A DNA stretch of 64,000 nucleotides from CBDDFN01 sp965227065 (GTDB lineage Bacteria; Pseudomonadota; Alphaproteobacteria; SPJN01): assembly GCA_965227065.1 (NCBI GenBank), contig CBDDFN010000020.1, positions 124,001-188,000 of the forward strand. Reading direction: 5' to 3'. Of the stretch, positions 9,361-18,079 are shown piece after piece. The position numbers were made by a program, and so were the translations under genes. Numbering within the stretch: the first letter of the stretch is position 1; every line of letters begins with the position of its first letter. The notes below the pieces were generated by a model, which had not been told where the DNA came from, did no database searches, and was given only the letters and a program-made list of their open reading frames with translations.

Positions 9361-10254
9361 ATGCCGGAAATCTCAACAAAGCCGCTTGAAAAGAAATTCG
9401 CCACCGTCAACGGCAAGCAGATGGCCTATGCGGAATTGGGGGCCGATCAGGCGGGAACGCCGATCTGGTTCCAGCACGGCAATCCGACATCATCGTATCT
9501 GTGGCGCAACATTATGCCGTATGCCGCCGATCTTGGCCGCTGTATCGCGCCTGACCTGATCGGCATGGGCGATAGCGACAAGCTCGATCAATCAGGCCCC
9601 GACCGCTACACTTATGTGGAACAGCGCGAATATCTTTACGGCCTGATTGATCAGCTCATTCCTCAGGGTCCTGTGCATCTGGTCCTCCATGATTGGGGGT
9701 CTGCGCTTGGCTTCAATTGGGCCATGGACAATCCCGACCGGGTCGCGTCGATCACCTATATGGAAGCGATTGTCGCCCCGGTGCCGAGCTGGGAAGATTT
9801 TCCCGCAGCGGTGCGCGAGGTGTTTCAGGGCTTTCGCTCGCCGGCAGGGGAACAGATGGTTCTTGAGCACAATGTGTTTGTGGAAATGGTGCTGCCCGGC
9901 GCGATCTTGCGCGACATGACCGATGTTGAAATGGCGGTTTACCGGGCGCCATTCGTCAATCCCGGCGAAGACCGGCGGCCGACACTGACCTGGCCGCGTC
10001 AAATTCCGCTGGTCGGGGAGCCTGCCGATGTGGTTGAAATCGTGTCGCGCTATGGGGCGTTCATGGCTGAGACGGAGATCCCCAAATTGTTTGTGAATGC
10101 CGAACCCGGAGCTTTGATCCAGGGACCCGTACGGGATTTGTGCCGCAGCTGGAAGAACCAGACGGAAATCACCGTGCGCGGCAGCCATTTTATTCAGGAA
10201 GACTCGCCGCACCAGATTGGTGCTGCGCTGCGCGAGTTTCTGACAAGTCTTTGA
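9361..10254 (+). CDS. dhaA: Haloalkane dehalogenase
   Basis: A 297-residue alpha/beta hydrolase that hydrolyses carbon-halogen bonds of haloalkanes to alcohol and halide in the cytoplasm. The ATG at 9361 has GGGAGG directly upstream; an in-frame ATG at 9286 lacks this site. The complete DhaA/LinB-type active site is visible: halide-binding Asn41 (HGNPTSSYLWRN), nucleophile Asp111 with halide-binding Trp112 (HDWG), catalytic acid Glu135 (YMEAI) and catalytic His276 (GSHFIQEDSPHQIG). The downstream aldehyde dehydrogenase starts 22 bases after the stop, which suggests that products of dehalogenation are oxidised further. The natural substrate cannot be read from the sequence. Confidence 0.95.
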   Translation: MPEISTKPLEKKFATVNGKQMAYAELGADQAGTPIWFQHGNPTSSYLWRNIMPYAADLGRCIAPDLIGMGDSDKLDQSGPDRYTYVEQREYLYGLIDQLIPQGPVHLVLHDWGSALGFNWAMDNPDRVASITYMEAIVAPVPSWEDFPAAVREVFQGFRSPAGEQMVLEHNVFVEMVLPGAILRDMTDVEMAVYRAPFVNPGEDRRPTLTWPRQIPLVGEPADVVEIVSRYGAFMAETEIPKLFVNAEPGALIQGPVRDLCRSWKNQTEITVRGSHFIQEDSPHQIGAALREFLTSL

Positions 10255-10276
10255 TGAAACCAGAAGGGAGAATGCG

Positions 10277-11704
10277 ATGAAAACGCATGACAAGATTTAT
10301 ATTGGCGGTGCCTGGGTGCCCTCCAAGGGTGAGGGCTCAATTGAGGTGATTTCAGCCTCAACCGAAGAGGTGATCGGCACCATTCCTGCGGGTCACAAAG
10401 ACGATGTTGATGCCGCCGTGGCGGCTGCGCAAGCCGCCTTCCCCAGCTGGTCGCAAACCAGCGTTGAGGAGCGCGTCGAGTGGCTGCAAAAAATGATCGG
10501 AGGCCTGCATGAGCGCCAGGGCGAAATTGCGGAGGCCATCACCGGCGAACTTGGCATGCCGCTGGGCATGTCCAAGGCCATTCAGGCGGGCCTGCCGCTG
10601 GCCACCGCAAGCGCCATTGTCGACGTGCTCAAGACCTACAAATTTGAAGAGCAAGTCGGTCATTCACTGATCGTACGCGAGCCGATCGGCGTGGTGGGCT
10701 GCATCACGCCGTGGAACTTCCCGCTGCATCAGATCGTTCTCAAGGTTGCCCCGGCAATTGCAGCGGGTTGCCCGGTCGTATTGAAGCCTTCGGAAGTTGC
10801 CCCGCTCAACGCCTTTATCCTGGCTGAAATTTTTGATGCCATCGGCCTGCCTGCCGGTGTGTTCAATCTGGTGTCGGGTGATGGCCCGACGGTGGGCGAA
10901 GCGATTGCCGCCCATCCGGGAATTGAGTTTGTGTCCTTCACCGGCTCAACCCGCGCGGGCAAGCGGGTGTCGGAAGTGGCGGCCGCCAATATCAAGCGTG
11001 TGGCGCTGGAGCTGGGCGGCAAATCGCCCAATATCATCATGGCCGATGCGCAGTTTGAAAAAGCCGTGCGCGCGGGCGTGAATTCGGTCTATCTCAATTC
11101 GGGGCAGGCCTGTAACGCGCCGACCCGCATGCTGGTTCCCGCCGCAAAGCGCGATGATGCCGTACGGATTGCCAAGGAACAGGCCGAAGGCTTCACCGTC
11201 GGCGATCCGTTTGACAAGGCGACCAAGCTTGGGCCGCTGATCTCGAAGGTCCAGCAGGATCGCGTGCGTGGCTATATTGAAAAAGGCGTTGAGGAGGGCG
11301 CGACCCTCGTCACCGGCGGGCCTGAAATGCCCGAAGGCGTCAATCGCGGTTATTATGTGCGCCCCACCGTCTTTGCCGATGTGACCAATGACATGACCAT
11401 CGCCCAGGAAGAAATTTTCGGCCCGGTGCTGTCGATCCTGACCTATGAAGATGAAGAAGACGCAATCAAGATAGCCAATGACACGGTTTATGGTCTGGCG
11501 GCTTATGTCTGGGCGGACACGGTCGAAGACGCCCAACGCGTCGCCCGCCGCTTGCGGGCCGGTCAGGTTGACGTCAATGGCGGCGGTTATAATCCGGCTG
11601 CACCGTTTGGCGGATACAAACAATCGGGAACAGGCCGCGAAGGCGGGCTGTTTGGCTTCGAGGAATATCTCGAAATCAAATCCATGCAGATTGCTGCTGA
11701 ATGA
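10277..11704 (+). CDS. NAD(P)-dependent aldehyde dehydrogenase
   Basis: A 475-residue member of the aldehyde dehydrogenase superfamily, oxidising an aldehyde to the carboxylic acid. AAGGGAG precedes the ATG. Cofactor-domain motifs are ITPWNFPLHQ and FTGSTRAGK. The general base Glu245 lies in ELGGKSPNI and catalytic Cys279 in NSGQACNAPTR. Length and motif order are canonical. It is probably cotranscribed with the haloalkane dehalogenase (22-base gap) and could remove aldehydes formed after an alcohol oxidation step whose gene is not adjacent. The gene stops 10 bases before the convergent FAD dehydrogenase. Confidence 0.93.
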   Translation: MKTHDKIYIGGAWVPSKGEGSIEVISASTEEVIGTIPAGHKDDVDAAVAAAQAAFPSWSQTSVEERVEWLQKMIGGLHERQGEIAEAITGELGMPLGMSKAIQAGLPLATASAIVDVLKTYKFEEQVGHSLIVREPIGVVGCITPWNFPLHQIVLKVAPAIAAGCPVVLKPSEVAPLNAFILAEIFDAIGLPAGVFNLVSGDGPTVGEAIAAHPGIEFVSFTGSTRAGKRVSEVAAANIKRVALELGGKSPNIIMADAQFEKAVRAGVNSVYLNSGQACNAPTRMLVPAAKRDDAVRIAKEQAEGFTVGDPFDKATKLGPLISKVQQDRVRGYIEKGVEEGATLVTGGPEMPEGVNRGYYVRPTVFADVTNDMTIAQEEIFGPVLSILTYEDEEDAIKIANDTVYGLAAYVWADTVEDAQRVARRLRAGQVDVNGGGYNPAAPFGGYKQSGTGREGGLFGFEEYLEIKSMQIAAE

Positions 11705-11714
11705 CGAGACCAAG

Positions 11715-13082
11715 CTAATCGGTGAAAATTTTACCGGGATTGAGCAGGCCTTTGGGATCAAGGGCCTGCTTAATTTTTGCCATCACATCAACGCCCGCGC
11801 CATGTTCGGTGCGCAAGAACTCCCGCTTGCCAATACCGATGCCATGCTCACCCGTGCAGGTGCCGCCCAGCGCGAGCGCGTCGGCGACGATGGCCTTGTC
11901 GACCTCCCACAAACGGCTCCATTCGTTGGTGTCGGCTTGATCGGCAAACAAGATGCAGTGGAAATTTCCATCGCCGACATGGCCCACAATCGTCCCCGTG
12001 ATGCCGGCCTTGTCGATATGGCCACGGGCCCGGGTGACGGCTTCGGCCAGATTGGAGATCGGCACGCAGACATCGGTGGACAACGGGCCCTTGCCCGGCG
12101 CGAGCGTCATGGCCGCCCACAGCGCATCGTGACGTGCCTTCCACAAAGCGGTGCGGTCTTCTTGCCGGGTTGCCCACTGAAAGGCGCTGCCGTCGAAACT
12201 GTCGGCCAGCGCGGCCATCAGCTCGGATTGTTCTTCCACGGCGCTTTGAGAACCGCCCAATTCAAAAAACAGGGTTGGTTTGGCCTCAAACCCCGTCAGT
12301 TTGGAATAGGCGATTGAGGCGCCCATCTGCTTGTCATCAAGCAGCTCAATGCGGCTGACCGGAATGCCTGACTGCATGATGGCGACCACGCAATCAACCG
12401 CGCTGGCCAAATCGGGGAACTGGCAAACCGCGGCCGTCAATGCCTCTGGGATGGGGTGCAGCTTGATCCTCAGTTCAGTCACAATGCCCAGCGTGCCTTC
12501 CTGACCGACAAACAAATGGTTGAGGTCATAGCCTGCTGAACTTTTGCGTGCGCGGCCCCCTGTCTGGATGACCGAGCCATCGGCCATGACGACGGTGAGG
12601 CCCAGGATCTGCTCCCGCATCGTGCCGTAGCGCACCGCATTGGTGCCGCTGGCGCGCGTTGCGGCCATGCCGCCCAGCGTGGCGTTGGCGCCGGGGTCAA
12701 TGGGGAAAAAAAGACCCGTGTCGCGCAAATGGCTGTTGAGTTCCTCGCGGCGGACACCGGCTTCAATCCGGCAATCCATATCGTCGCGGTTCACTTCAAG
12801 GATGCCTGTCATCTGTGACAGATCGAGCGAAATGCCTCCTTTGACCGGGATGACATGGCCTTCAACCGAAGTGCCGGCGCCGAAAGCGGTGACCGGAACA
12901 GTGTGCGCGTCGGCGATTTTCAGGACAGCCGCCACTTCTTCGGTGGAGTGGCAAAAGCACACCATGTCGGGATTGTGTCCCGGTTGATATCCAGCCCCTC
13001 CGGCATGTTCGTCACAAATGCCGCGTTGGGTGGTGGCGCGCGCGCCCAGAAGATCGGTCAATTCAGTTTGCCAGTTGTGCAT
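11715..13082 (-). CDS. FAD-linked D-2-hydroxyacid dehydrogenase (D-lactate dehydrogenase, cytochrome type)
   Basis: A 455-residue flavoprotein of the GlcD/Dld1 family. It contains the PCMH-type FAD domain (FGAGTSVEGHVIPVKGGISLDLSQM, DPGANATLGGMAATRASGTNAVRYGTM, GQEGTLGIVTELRIKLHP) and the C-terminal FAD-oxidase domain ending GGTCTGEHGIGIGKREFL...MAKIKQALDPKGLLNPGKIF. Such enzymes oxidise D-lactate or related D-2-hydroxyacids and pass electrons to cytochrome c or quinone. It stands alone on the minus strand, convergent with the aldehyde dehydrogenase and divergent from the PhyH-like gene 71 bases away. D-lactate against another 2-hydroxyacid cannot be decided here. Confidence 0.9.
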   Translation of the reverse strand: MHNWQTELTDLLGARATTQRGICDEHAGGAGYQPGHNPDMVCFCHSTEEVAAVLKIADAHTVPVTAFGAGTSVEGHVIPVKGGISLDLSQMTGILEVNRDDMDCRIEAGVRREELNSHLRDTGLFFPIDPGANATLGGMAATRASGTNAVRYGTMREQILGLTVVMADGSVIQTGGRARKSSAGYDLNHLFVGQEGTLGIVTELRIKLHPIPEALTAAVCQFPDLASAVDCVVAIMQSGIPVSRIELLDDKQMGASIAYSKLTGFEAKPTLFFELGGSQSAVEEQSELMAALADSFDGSAFQWATRQEDRTALWKARHDALWAAMTLAPGKGPLSTDVCVPISNLAEAVTRARGHIDKAGITGTIVGHVGDGNFHCILFADQADTNEWSRLWEVDKAIVADALALGGTCTGEHGIGIGKREFLRTEHGAGVDVMAKIKQALDPKGLLNPGKIFTD

Positions 13083-13153
13083 AGCCCATCGCCTTTTTTA
13101 TTATTCTATCCTATGAGTGTGGTCCCAATGCAATCGCTGGGCAGGACGCCGCT

Positions 13154-14110
13154 ATGGTTCAGAAATTCTGGCGCCGGGTTCCCGGTCTGAGCCCGCTCAG
13201 CTGGGACAAGAGTTTCCGTGACCCCTGGATCGGTCATCCGGGTTTGAACCGGCTGGGTTTGCATCCCGCGCGCATGGTGCTGGCGGATTTCTTTACGGTT
13301 GAACGCGCCATCCTCTCCGGCACCGGCGGTCACCCCGGCCTGATCCGATCGTTGCGCCGGGACGGCATTGGCATTGCCCATAATTTTCTGCCTTCCTCAA
13401 CATTCCAGACCCTTCGCGAAGAAGCCCGGCATGTGATTGCCCAAACTGAAGCCCGGCGGCCGGCCAGACCAGGTGTTGAAAGCGGGTTTGGGGCCAAAAA
13501 GCGGTTTGACGGCGGCTTTGATCGGTATGATGGCAGTACGCTCAATCGCTTCCTTGATCTTGATCAAACCCGAACGCCGCAGTCTTTCGCGGCCGTCCGC
13601 GCCTCGTCGTTCCGGCGGATGATGACGGCGGCAGCGGCTGTGCCGGTCGATCCTGGCCGCGTCCAGCTCTATCTGACGGTGCAAGGCCAGGAAGCGCAGG
13701 CCCATGATCCGCAGAAGGATTTGCACCGCGACACGTTCCATCGCTCGGTTAAATTCTGGTTGTTCCTGGATGAGGTCACGCTCGAAGACGGCCCGTTTGT
13801 TTATGTGCCGCGCAGCCATCGCCTGTCAGCGGCGCGGCTGAGGTGGGAGCATGCCGAAGCCCGCCGCCGCTCTCACCCTGATGCGCGTGAAAAGGGGGGC
13901 GCCTTCCGTATCTCCGCGGACGGGCTTGCCGCGCTGGGCTATGGCGCGGCAAAAGCCTATCCAGTCCCGGCGAACACGCTGGTCATCGCCGATACGCGCG
14001 GCTTTCATGCCCGCGGCCCGGCTGTGCCGGGGGCGCAGCGCTTGGCGTTGTACGCCAATCTCCGCTTCTATCCGTTCACGCCGCTGGCGCGGCCCGCAAT
14101 TTTTGACTGA
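13154..14110 (+). CDS. Phytanoyl-CoA dioxygenase (PhyH) family protein
   Basis: A 318-residue putative Fe(II)/2-oxoglutarate dioxygenase. The facial triad is visible as His191-x-Asp193 (DLHRDTFHRSVKFWLFLDEV) and the distal His285 (ADTRGFHARG), followed by a candidate 2-oxoglutarate arginine in RLALYANLRF. EDGPFVYVPRSHRLS between them is characteristic of PhyH-like folds. AGGACG lies upstream of the ATG. The substrate is unknown; members hydroxylate acyl-CoAs, ectoine and many secondary metabolites. Its last 35 bases overlap the 3' end of the convergent dienelactone hydrolase gene, so the two transcripts are partly antisense to each other. Confidence 0.82.
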   Translation: MVQKFWRRVPGLSPLSWDKSFRDPWIGHPGLNRLGLHPARMVLADFFTVERAILSGTGGHPGLIRSLRRDGIGIAHNFLPSSTFQTLREEARHVIAQTEARRPARPGVESGFGAKKRFDGGFDRYDGSTLNRFLDLDQTRTPQSFAAVRASSFRRMMTAAAAVPVDPGRVQLYLTVQGQEAQAHDPQKDLHRDTFHRSVKFWLFLDEVTLEDGPFVYVPRSHRLSAARLRWEHAEARRRSHPDAREKGGAFRISADGLAALGYGAAKAYPVPANTLVIADTRGFHARGPAVPGAQRLALYANLRFYPFTPLARPAIFD

Positions 14111-14819
14111 AAAAGTCGAGCGTTTTGGCCAGCGCGTCAGGGTGGCGATGGTCGGTCAGGGTGGAGTGTTTCACCCCGCCGTCAAATTCGGTGCCATTGA
14201 AGCCTTCACCGAATTCGGCGCGCAGACGCTCAAATTTGGCCGCAGCGCATAACGGGTCTTTTTTGTAGCGGAAGCCGATGATGGAGGCGGGCCCCATTTC
14301 GGTCGCGCGCGCTTTCACCGTCGCGAGATCAGCGGGGGTCATGTGAAGGGCCGCCTTGTTGAACAGCGGCATGGAGGGCTGGCAGGCCACCGGTGCGATC
14401 ACTTCGGGTTCGGTAAACAAGGACAGCACAAAATTGCCGGTCAAACACATGCCGATGACCCCGACACCAGGCCCGCCGCATTCGGCATGGGCGCGTTTGG
14501 TCAGCGCTTTCATATAGTCGACAATCGGACTTGTCTCATCGGCGGCGAACATGCGGAATTCTTTCGACACGCACACCCGGTAGGTGTTGCCCAGCATTGA
14601 TGTCGTTTCAGGCTTGCCGAACATAAGGGGCAGATAAACCCGGTAGCCGGCATCGGCGATCAAGTCGCACAGATTGCGGCATTCCACGGTCAGACCGGGA
14701 AGCTCGTGCATGACCACCACGGCGGGGCCTTCGCCCTTTGTGTAAAGATAGTGGGCAAATCCGGCGGCTTCATAAAGTTCAGGCCCGTCATAACCTGAAA
14801 TGGGGCGCGGGGCGCTCAT
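14076..14819 (-). CDS. Dienelactone hydrolase family protein
   Basis: A 247-residue alpha/beta hydrolase with a cysteine nucleophile in GMCLTG (family pattern GxCxGG), the conserved glutamate in MHELPG near residue 39 and a histidine near KHSTLTDH. Classical members open dienelactones in chloroaromatic degradation; many relatives hydrolyse other esters or lactones. The start overlaps the stop of the upstream HNH gene by four bases, so translation is probably coupled. Presence next to a haloalkane dehalogenase is suggestive but no chlorocatechol genes are in the window. Confidence 0.85.
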   Translation of the reverse strand: MSAPRPISGYDGPELYEAAGFAHYLYTKGEGPAVVVMHELPGLTVECRNLCDLIADAGYRVYLPLMFGKPETTSMLGNTYRVCVSKEFRMFAADETSPIVDYMKALTKRAHAECGGPGVGVIGMCLTGNFVLSLFTEPEVIAPVACQPSMPLFNKAALHMTPADLATVKARATEMGPASIIGFRYKKDPLCAAAKFERLRAEFGEGFNGTEFDGGVKHSTLTDHRHPDALAKTLDFFSQKLRAAPAA

Positions 14820-15112
14820 CGGCGTCTCCTCCCTGTCTTAATGGTTCGTGTCGGTGCATAAAAATCAGCGGGCTTATTGTGTAACCATTTAATGAAATCT
14901 GCGATAGCGGGATGGGCTTGCAGCAATTCCGGTGTGGAAAAGCTGCGGGCGAGTTCTGCTTCGGTGAACATAGAATGGATTTTGCGGTGGCAGATGGGGT
15001 GGAGCGTTACGGTTTCCCGCCCGCCTTTCAGCCGGGGAACCAGATGATGCCGTTCGGTCTTGCGACCCAGGGGGCGGGCGCACAAGGCGCACTTTTCGCT
15101 TCCGTCATCCAT
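14816..15112 (-). CDS. Small HNH nuclease-like protein
   Basis: A 98-residue protein with a compact HNH motif: Cys-x2-Cys (CALCARPLG), the histidine pair in RHHLVPRLKGG, and HPICHRKIH completing the metal and catalytic site. The rest is a short helical tail with a basic end (KTGRRRR). HNH proteins of this size occur as restriction or homing-type nickases and also as domesticated genes; a role cannot be assigned. It shares an ATGA overlap with the dienelactone hydrolase gene downstream. No convincing ribosome binding site is visible before the chosen ATG, so a slightly different start is possible. Confidence 0.75.
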   Translation of the reverse strand: MDDGSEKCALCARPLGRKTERHHLVPRLKGGRETVTLHPICHRKIHSMFTEAELARSFSTPELLQAHPAIADFIKWLHNKPADFYAPTRTIKTGRRRR

Positions 15113-15230
15113 ATGCCGACTATAACAAAGTGGGACAATTGTTCGTCACAAGATCGTGGCCATTTGGCGCAAATCATTCTAATCTTTGCCGAAATATCAA
15201 TGTTCTTGGCTTTGCAGCCACGGGGGGAGC

Positions 15231-16481
15231 ATGGCCGCCGAACTGCTCGACCGACTGGTCGAAATCTATAGTCATCCAGACTTCTGGCTCTATGTCGCCA
15301 TTCCCCTGATTGCGGGCGCGGTCGGCTGGGGCACCAACTGGCTTGCGCTCAAGTTGAGCTTTTATCCCGTCGAACCCATTGGCTGGCCGCCCTTTTTCGG
15401 CTGGCAGGGCGTGATCCCGTCCAAAAGCGTGAAAATGTCGAACATTTTCGTCGAGAACTCGCTCGCCAAGCTCGGCTCGACCAAGGAGATCTTCGAGGCG
15501 ATGGAAGCGGAAAAAATGCGGGCGCATTTCATCCATCAGCTGATGCCCCGGGTTGACGATATGATCGATGACCTGATGCGCGACACCAACCGGGTGTTGT
15601 GGGAGAACCTGCCGCGTCTGACGCGCGAGCTTGTCTATGCCCGCGCGCGCTGGCAGATCCCGCGCATCGCCGACAAAATGATGGACGAGATTACCGAGCG
15701 CTCCGAAGAGCTGGTCGATCTCAACCAGATGTCGATTGATTTGCTGTCGAAAGACAAAACCCTGCTCAATCACATGTTTCTGGAGTGCGGCAAGGCCGAG
15801 TTCGATTTTGTCATCAAGGCGGGCCTTTATCTGGGCTTCCTGTTCGGCGTCATCCAGATGTTTGCCTGGATCTATTATCCCTCATGGTGGGTGCTGCCCG
15901 TGTTTGGCTTTATTGTCGGGGCGACCACAAACTGGATTGCGCTGAATGTGATTTTCCGCCCCCTAGAGCCCACCAAGGTCGGGCCCTTCACCATGCAGGG
16001 TCTATTCATCAAGCGGCAGAAGCAGGTTTCAGCGACCTTTGCACGGCTGTCGACCCGTGAAGTGCTGACCATCGGCAATCTGATGCACAATGTTCTGAAC
16101 GGCCCCAATGCGGACAAGACCAAGCGTATCATTCGCCGTCATTTGCGCCCGGCGGTGGACGCCACCATGACACGGGTCACCGCGCAGGTGATGATGGGGC
16201 CGACCGCTTATGCCGAAATGAAAGACAAGCTTGAGGAGCGCACGCTTGATCTGTCGGCTGAAATTTTTGACGACAAGAAATTCAATGAAGAACGCGCCGC
16301 CCATGTGGCCCGAATGCTCTATGAGCGGATGGCCGCCATGACGCCTGAAGAATATCAGGACCTGATCCGTCCGGCCTTCAAGGAAGATGAATGGATCTTG
16401 ATCGCGATTGGCGGGGTGCTCGGCTTTGGCACCGGTATCGCCCAACTGGTCTTCCTGTTCGGGCAAAGCCTGCTGGGCTAG
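15231..16481 (+). CDS. DUF445 family inner membrane protein
   Basis: A 416-residue protein of the DUF445 (YheB/YjiN-like) family. ATG at 15231 with CGGGGGGAGC immediately upstream; an in-frame ATG at 15186 is poorer. An N-terminal membrane segment (about residues 15-40, WLYVAIPLIAGAVGWGTNWLALKL) carries the family motif in which GWGTNWLALK is repeated later as GATTNWIALNVIF (about 230-245). A final membrane helix ends the protein (LIAIGGVLGFGTGIAQLVFLF). The long central and C-terminal helical parts are soluble. Function is unknown for the family. The stop codon shares a CTAG with the convergent TetR gene. Confidence 0.9.
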   Translation: MAAELLDRLVEIYSHPDFWLYVAIPLIAGAVGWGTNWLALKLSFYPVEPIGWPPFFGWQGVIPSKSVKMSNIFVENSLAKLGSTKEIFEAMEAEKMRAHFIHQLMPRVDDMIDDLMRDTNRVLWENLPRLTRELVYARARWQIPRIADKMMDEITERSEELVDLNQMSIDLLSKDKTLLNHMFLECGKAEFDFVIKAGLYLGFLFGVIQMFAWIYYPSWWVLPVFGFIVGATTNWIALNVIFRPLEPTKVGPFTMQGLFIKRQKQVSATFARLSTREVLTIGNLMHNVLNGPNADKTKRIIRRHLRPAVDATMTRVTAQVMMGPTAYAEMKDKLEERTLDLSAEIFDDKKFNEERAAHVARMLYERMAAMTPEEYQDLIRPAFKEDEWILIAIGGVLGFGTGIAQLVFLFGQSLLG

Positions 16482-17185
16482 CGGCTGGGCGGTTCGATCG
16501 CAGAAAAATCGAACATGGATTCCAGATCCTCGATGCTTTCTTTGCTCATATAAGGCCGCATCATCGTAAAAATGTGAAACACGCCATGGGCGAGGTCGAG
16601 CTTGGTGATCGGCGCGCCGGGTTCGGTTTTGGAGCTTTGTACAAAGCTGATCCAGTTGATGATCAGAATCCACATATTGCGCGCGAGCGCCTCGACAATC
16701 ACTTGCGGCGTGTCCGCCACGATGGGACCAGCGGCGTAAGACTGATGAAAAGTGCCGGCGATACGTTCGACGGTGCGTTCCTGCAGGGCGCGGAACTCTT
16801 CTTCCATGCGCGGGTCGCGATTGACCAGGCCGACAATGTCGGAAAACAGGAAGCGGAAATCCATCATCACCTGCATCACCCGGGTGATGTCGGACGCCAT
16901 GCGTTCTGCATCAATGATTTCGCCTTTTTCAACATTGAGAATCGGGTCGACCTCGATCTCGACGCGCTGAAACAGGTGCCAGATAATATCTTCCTTGTTG
17001 CGGTAGTGATAATAGAGATTGCCGGGGCTGATCCCCAGTTCCGCAGCAATGTGATTGGTGGTGACCGCGTTGACCCCGCGTTCGTTGAACAAATCCTGCG
17101 CAGCATCCAGGATTCGCATCTTGGTGTCGGCACGCTGCGGCCGGCTTTTGCGGGAATTTGCGGGTTTTGTGTCGGTTTGGGCCAT
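16478..17185 (-). CDS. TetR/AcrR family transcriptional regulator
   Basis: A 235-residue one-component repressor. The N-terminal helix-turn-helix is clear (RILDAAQDLFNERGVNAVTT, NHIAAELGISPGNLYYHYRNKEDI, about residues 24-68). The ligand domain (DUF6285/TetR_C-like, with FRFLFSDIVGLVNRDP) resembles regulators of fatty-acyl or lipid genes, but the inducer is unknown. Its own upstream region holds strong hairpins (17247-17353) that may belong to a leader or to a separate small RNA. Targets cannot be named. The stop overlaps the DUF445 stop by four bases. Confidence 0.9.
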   Translation of the reverse strand: MAQTDTKPANSRKSRPQRADTKMRILDAAQDLFNERGVNAVTTNHIAAELGISPGNLYYHYRNKEDIIWHLFQRVEIEVDPILNVEKGEIIDAERMASDITRVMQVMMDFRFLFSDIVGLVNRDPRMEEEFRALQERTVERIAGTFHQSYAAGPIVADTPQVIVEALARNMWILIINWISFVQSSKTEPGAPITKLDLAHGVFHIFTMMRPYMSKESIEDLESMFDFSAIEPPSR

Positions 17186-17239
17186 CGGCTCGCTTCAAGC
17201 AGAGTGGAATTTTCAAACTCTCTTAGCGCGCACCGAACC

Positions 17240-17356
17240 ATATGAGAAGAGCGGCAGTCGGGGAACTGCCGCTCTTTGAGCTCTGGGGGGAGCTCGTTGG
17301 GGTACTCATAGGGGATGCAGGATCGGTCTGGGGGGAGGTGCTTTTCCTGCATCGGT
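17240..17356 (-). ncRNA. Candidate structured small RNA or tetR leader with C-rich loops
   Basis: Read on the minus strand there are three consecutive stems. The first is a 9-bp perfect stem GATGCAGGA/TCCTGCATC (17353-17314) with a 22-base loop containing CCTCCCCCC. The second is a 6-bp stem GAGCTC/GAGCTC (17295-17278) with loop CCCCCA. The third is a 12-bp perfect stem AAGAGCGGCAGT/ACTGCCGCTCTT (17276-17247) with loop TCCCCG. No protein fits the region. Alphaproteobacterial small RNAs with exposed cytosine-rich or anti-Shine-Dalgarno loops are known (GsrN, cuckoo RNAs); membership in any of these is not claimed. It could also be the 5' leader of tetR, with the last hairpin as attenuator. No strong promoter or U-tract was found. 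Confidence 0.45.
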
Positions 17357-17440
17357 CCGGGATTTGGCGTTCCCTGACCTGCGTGCGATAATGCACATGA
17401 GATTGCTAACAAGCCGTTAACGATGGAGCAAACAGGGTTT

Positions 17441-18073
17441 ATGCGTATCTTGATCGCCGATGATCATTCGATCGTGCGCAGCGGGTTGAAACATCTGCTG
17501 GCTGAACTGGCACCCGACATGACGTTTGAGGAGGCGAACTCATTTGAAAGCGCACGCAAAGTGGCGCTGGAAAATGGCCCGTTCGATCTTTTGCTGCTCG
17601 ATCTTTTTGCGCCCAATCCGGTTCCGGGCCCCGCCCTTCAGGATCTGTGTGATCAGGTGGCGCCGGTGCCGGTAGTGATTTTTTCCATGTCCGATGATGT
17701 CCGAGACATGCGCCATGTGCTGGATCACGGGGCGAAAGCATTCGTCCCCAAAACCACTGATGATGGCTTGTTCTTGAGCATTTTGCGTCTCGTGATGGCG
17801 GGCGGCACCTATGTTCCCCCGCAAGTGGGCGGGTTGGGGGCCGACCCCGCCGCCCAGGCCGGTCAGGCTGCCGGACAGGGGCTTGAAGCGCTGACCCCGC
17901 GGCAGCGCGATGTACTCGACATGATGGCTGAAGGTCTGTCCAACCGCGAGATCGGCGACCGGCTGGCGCTCAACATCAACACGGTTAAGGGCCATGTCAC
18001 CGCCATCCTGCGTACGCTGGGCGTCGACAATCGCACCCAGGCTGTGTTGCTGGTGACCGAACGCCAGCGCTGA
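17441..18073 (+). CDS. LuxR/NarL-type response regulator
   Basis: A 210-residue two-component regulator: receiver domain with acidic pocket ADDH, phospho-acceptor Asp54 (LLLLDLF) and conserved Lys in FVPKTT, then a linker and a C-terminal helix-turn-helix (LTPRQRDVLDMMAEGLSNREIGDRLALNINTVKGHVTAILRTL). Start taken at 17441 because the fold begins MRILIADDH; an ATG at 17423 would add six residues. The gene converges on a histidine kinase with six bases between the stops, so the two are probably partners despite the opposite orientation. FSMSDD in the receiver replaces the usual LSA(Y/H)xD region. Target genes are unknown. Confidence 0.92.
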   Translation: MRILIADDHSIVRSGLKHLLAELAPDMTFEEANSFESARKVALENGPFDLLLLDLFAPNPVPGPALQDLCDQVAPVPVVIFSMSDDVRDMRHVLDHGAKAFVPKTTDDGLFLSILRLVMAGGTYVPPQVGGLGADPAAQAGQAAGQGLEALTPRQRDVLDMMAEGLSNREIGDRLALNINTVKGHVTAILRTLGVDNRTQAVLLVTERQR

Positions 18074-18079
18074 GCGCCT

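Noticed and set aside
17240..17400. GGAAC on the minus strand as an EcfG/sigma-T promoter for the candidate sRNA, which would suggest a GsrN homologue.
   Set aside because: No CGTT -10 element was found at the required spacing, so the link to GsrN was not claimed.
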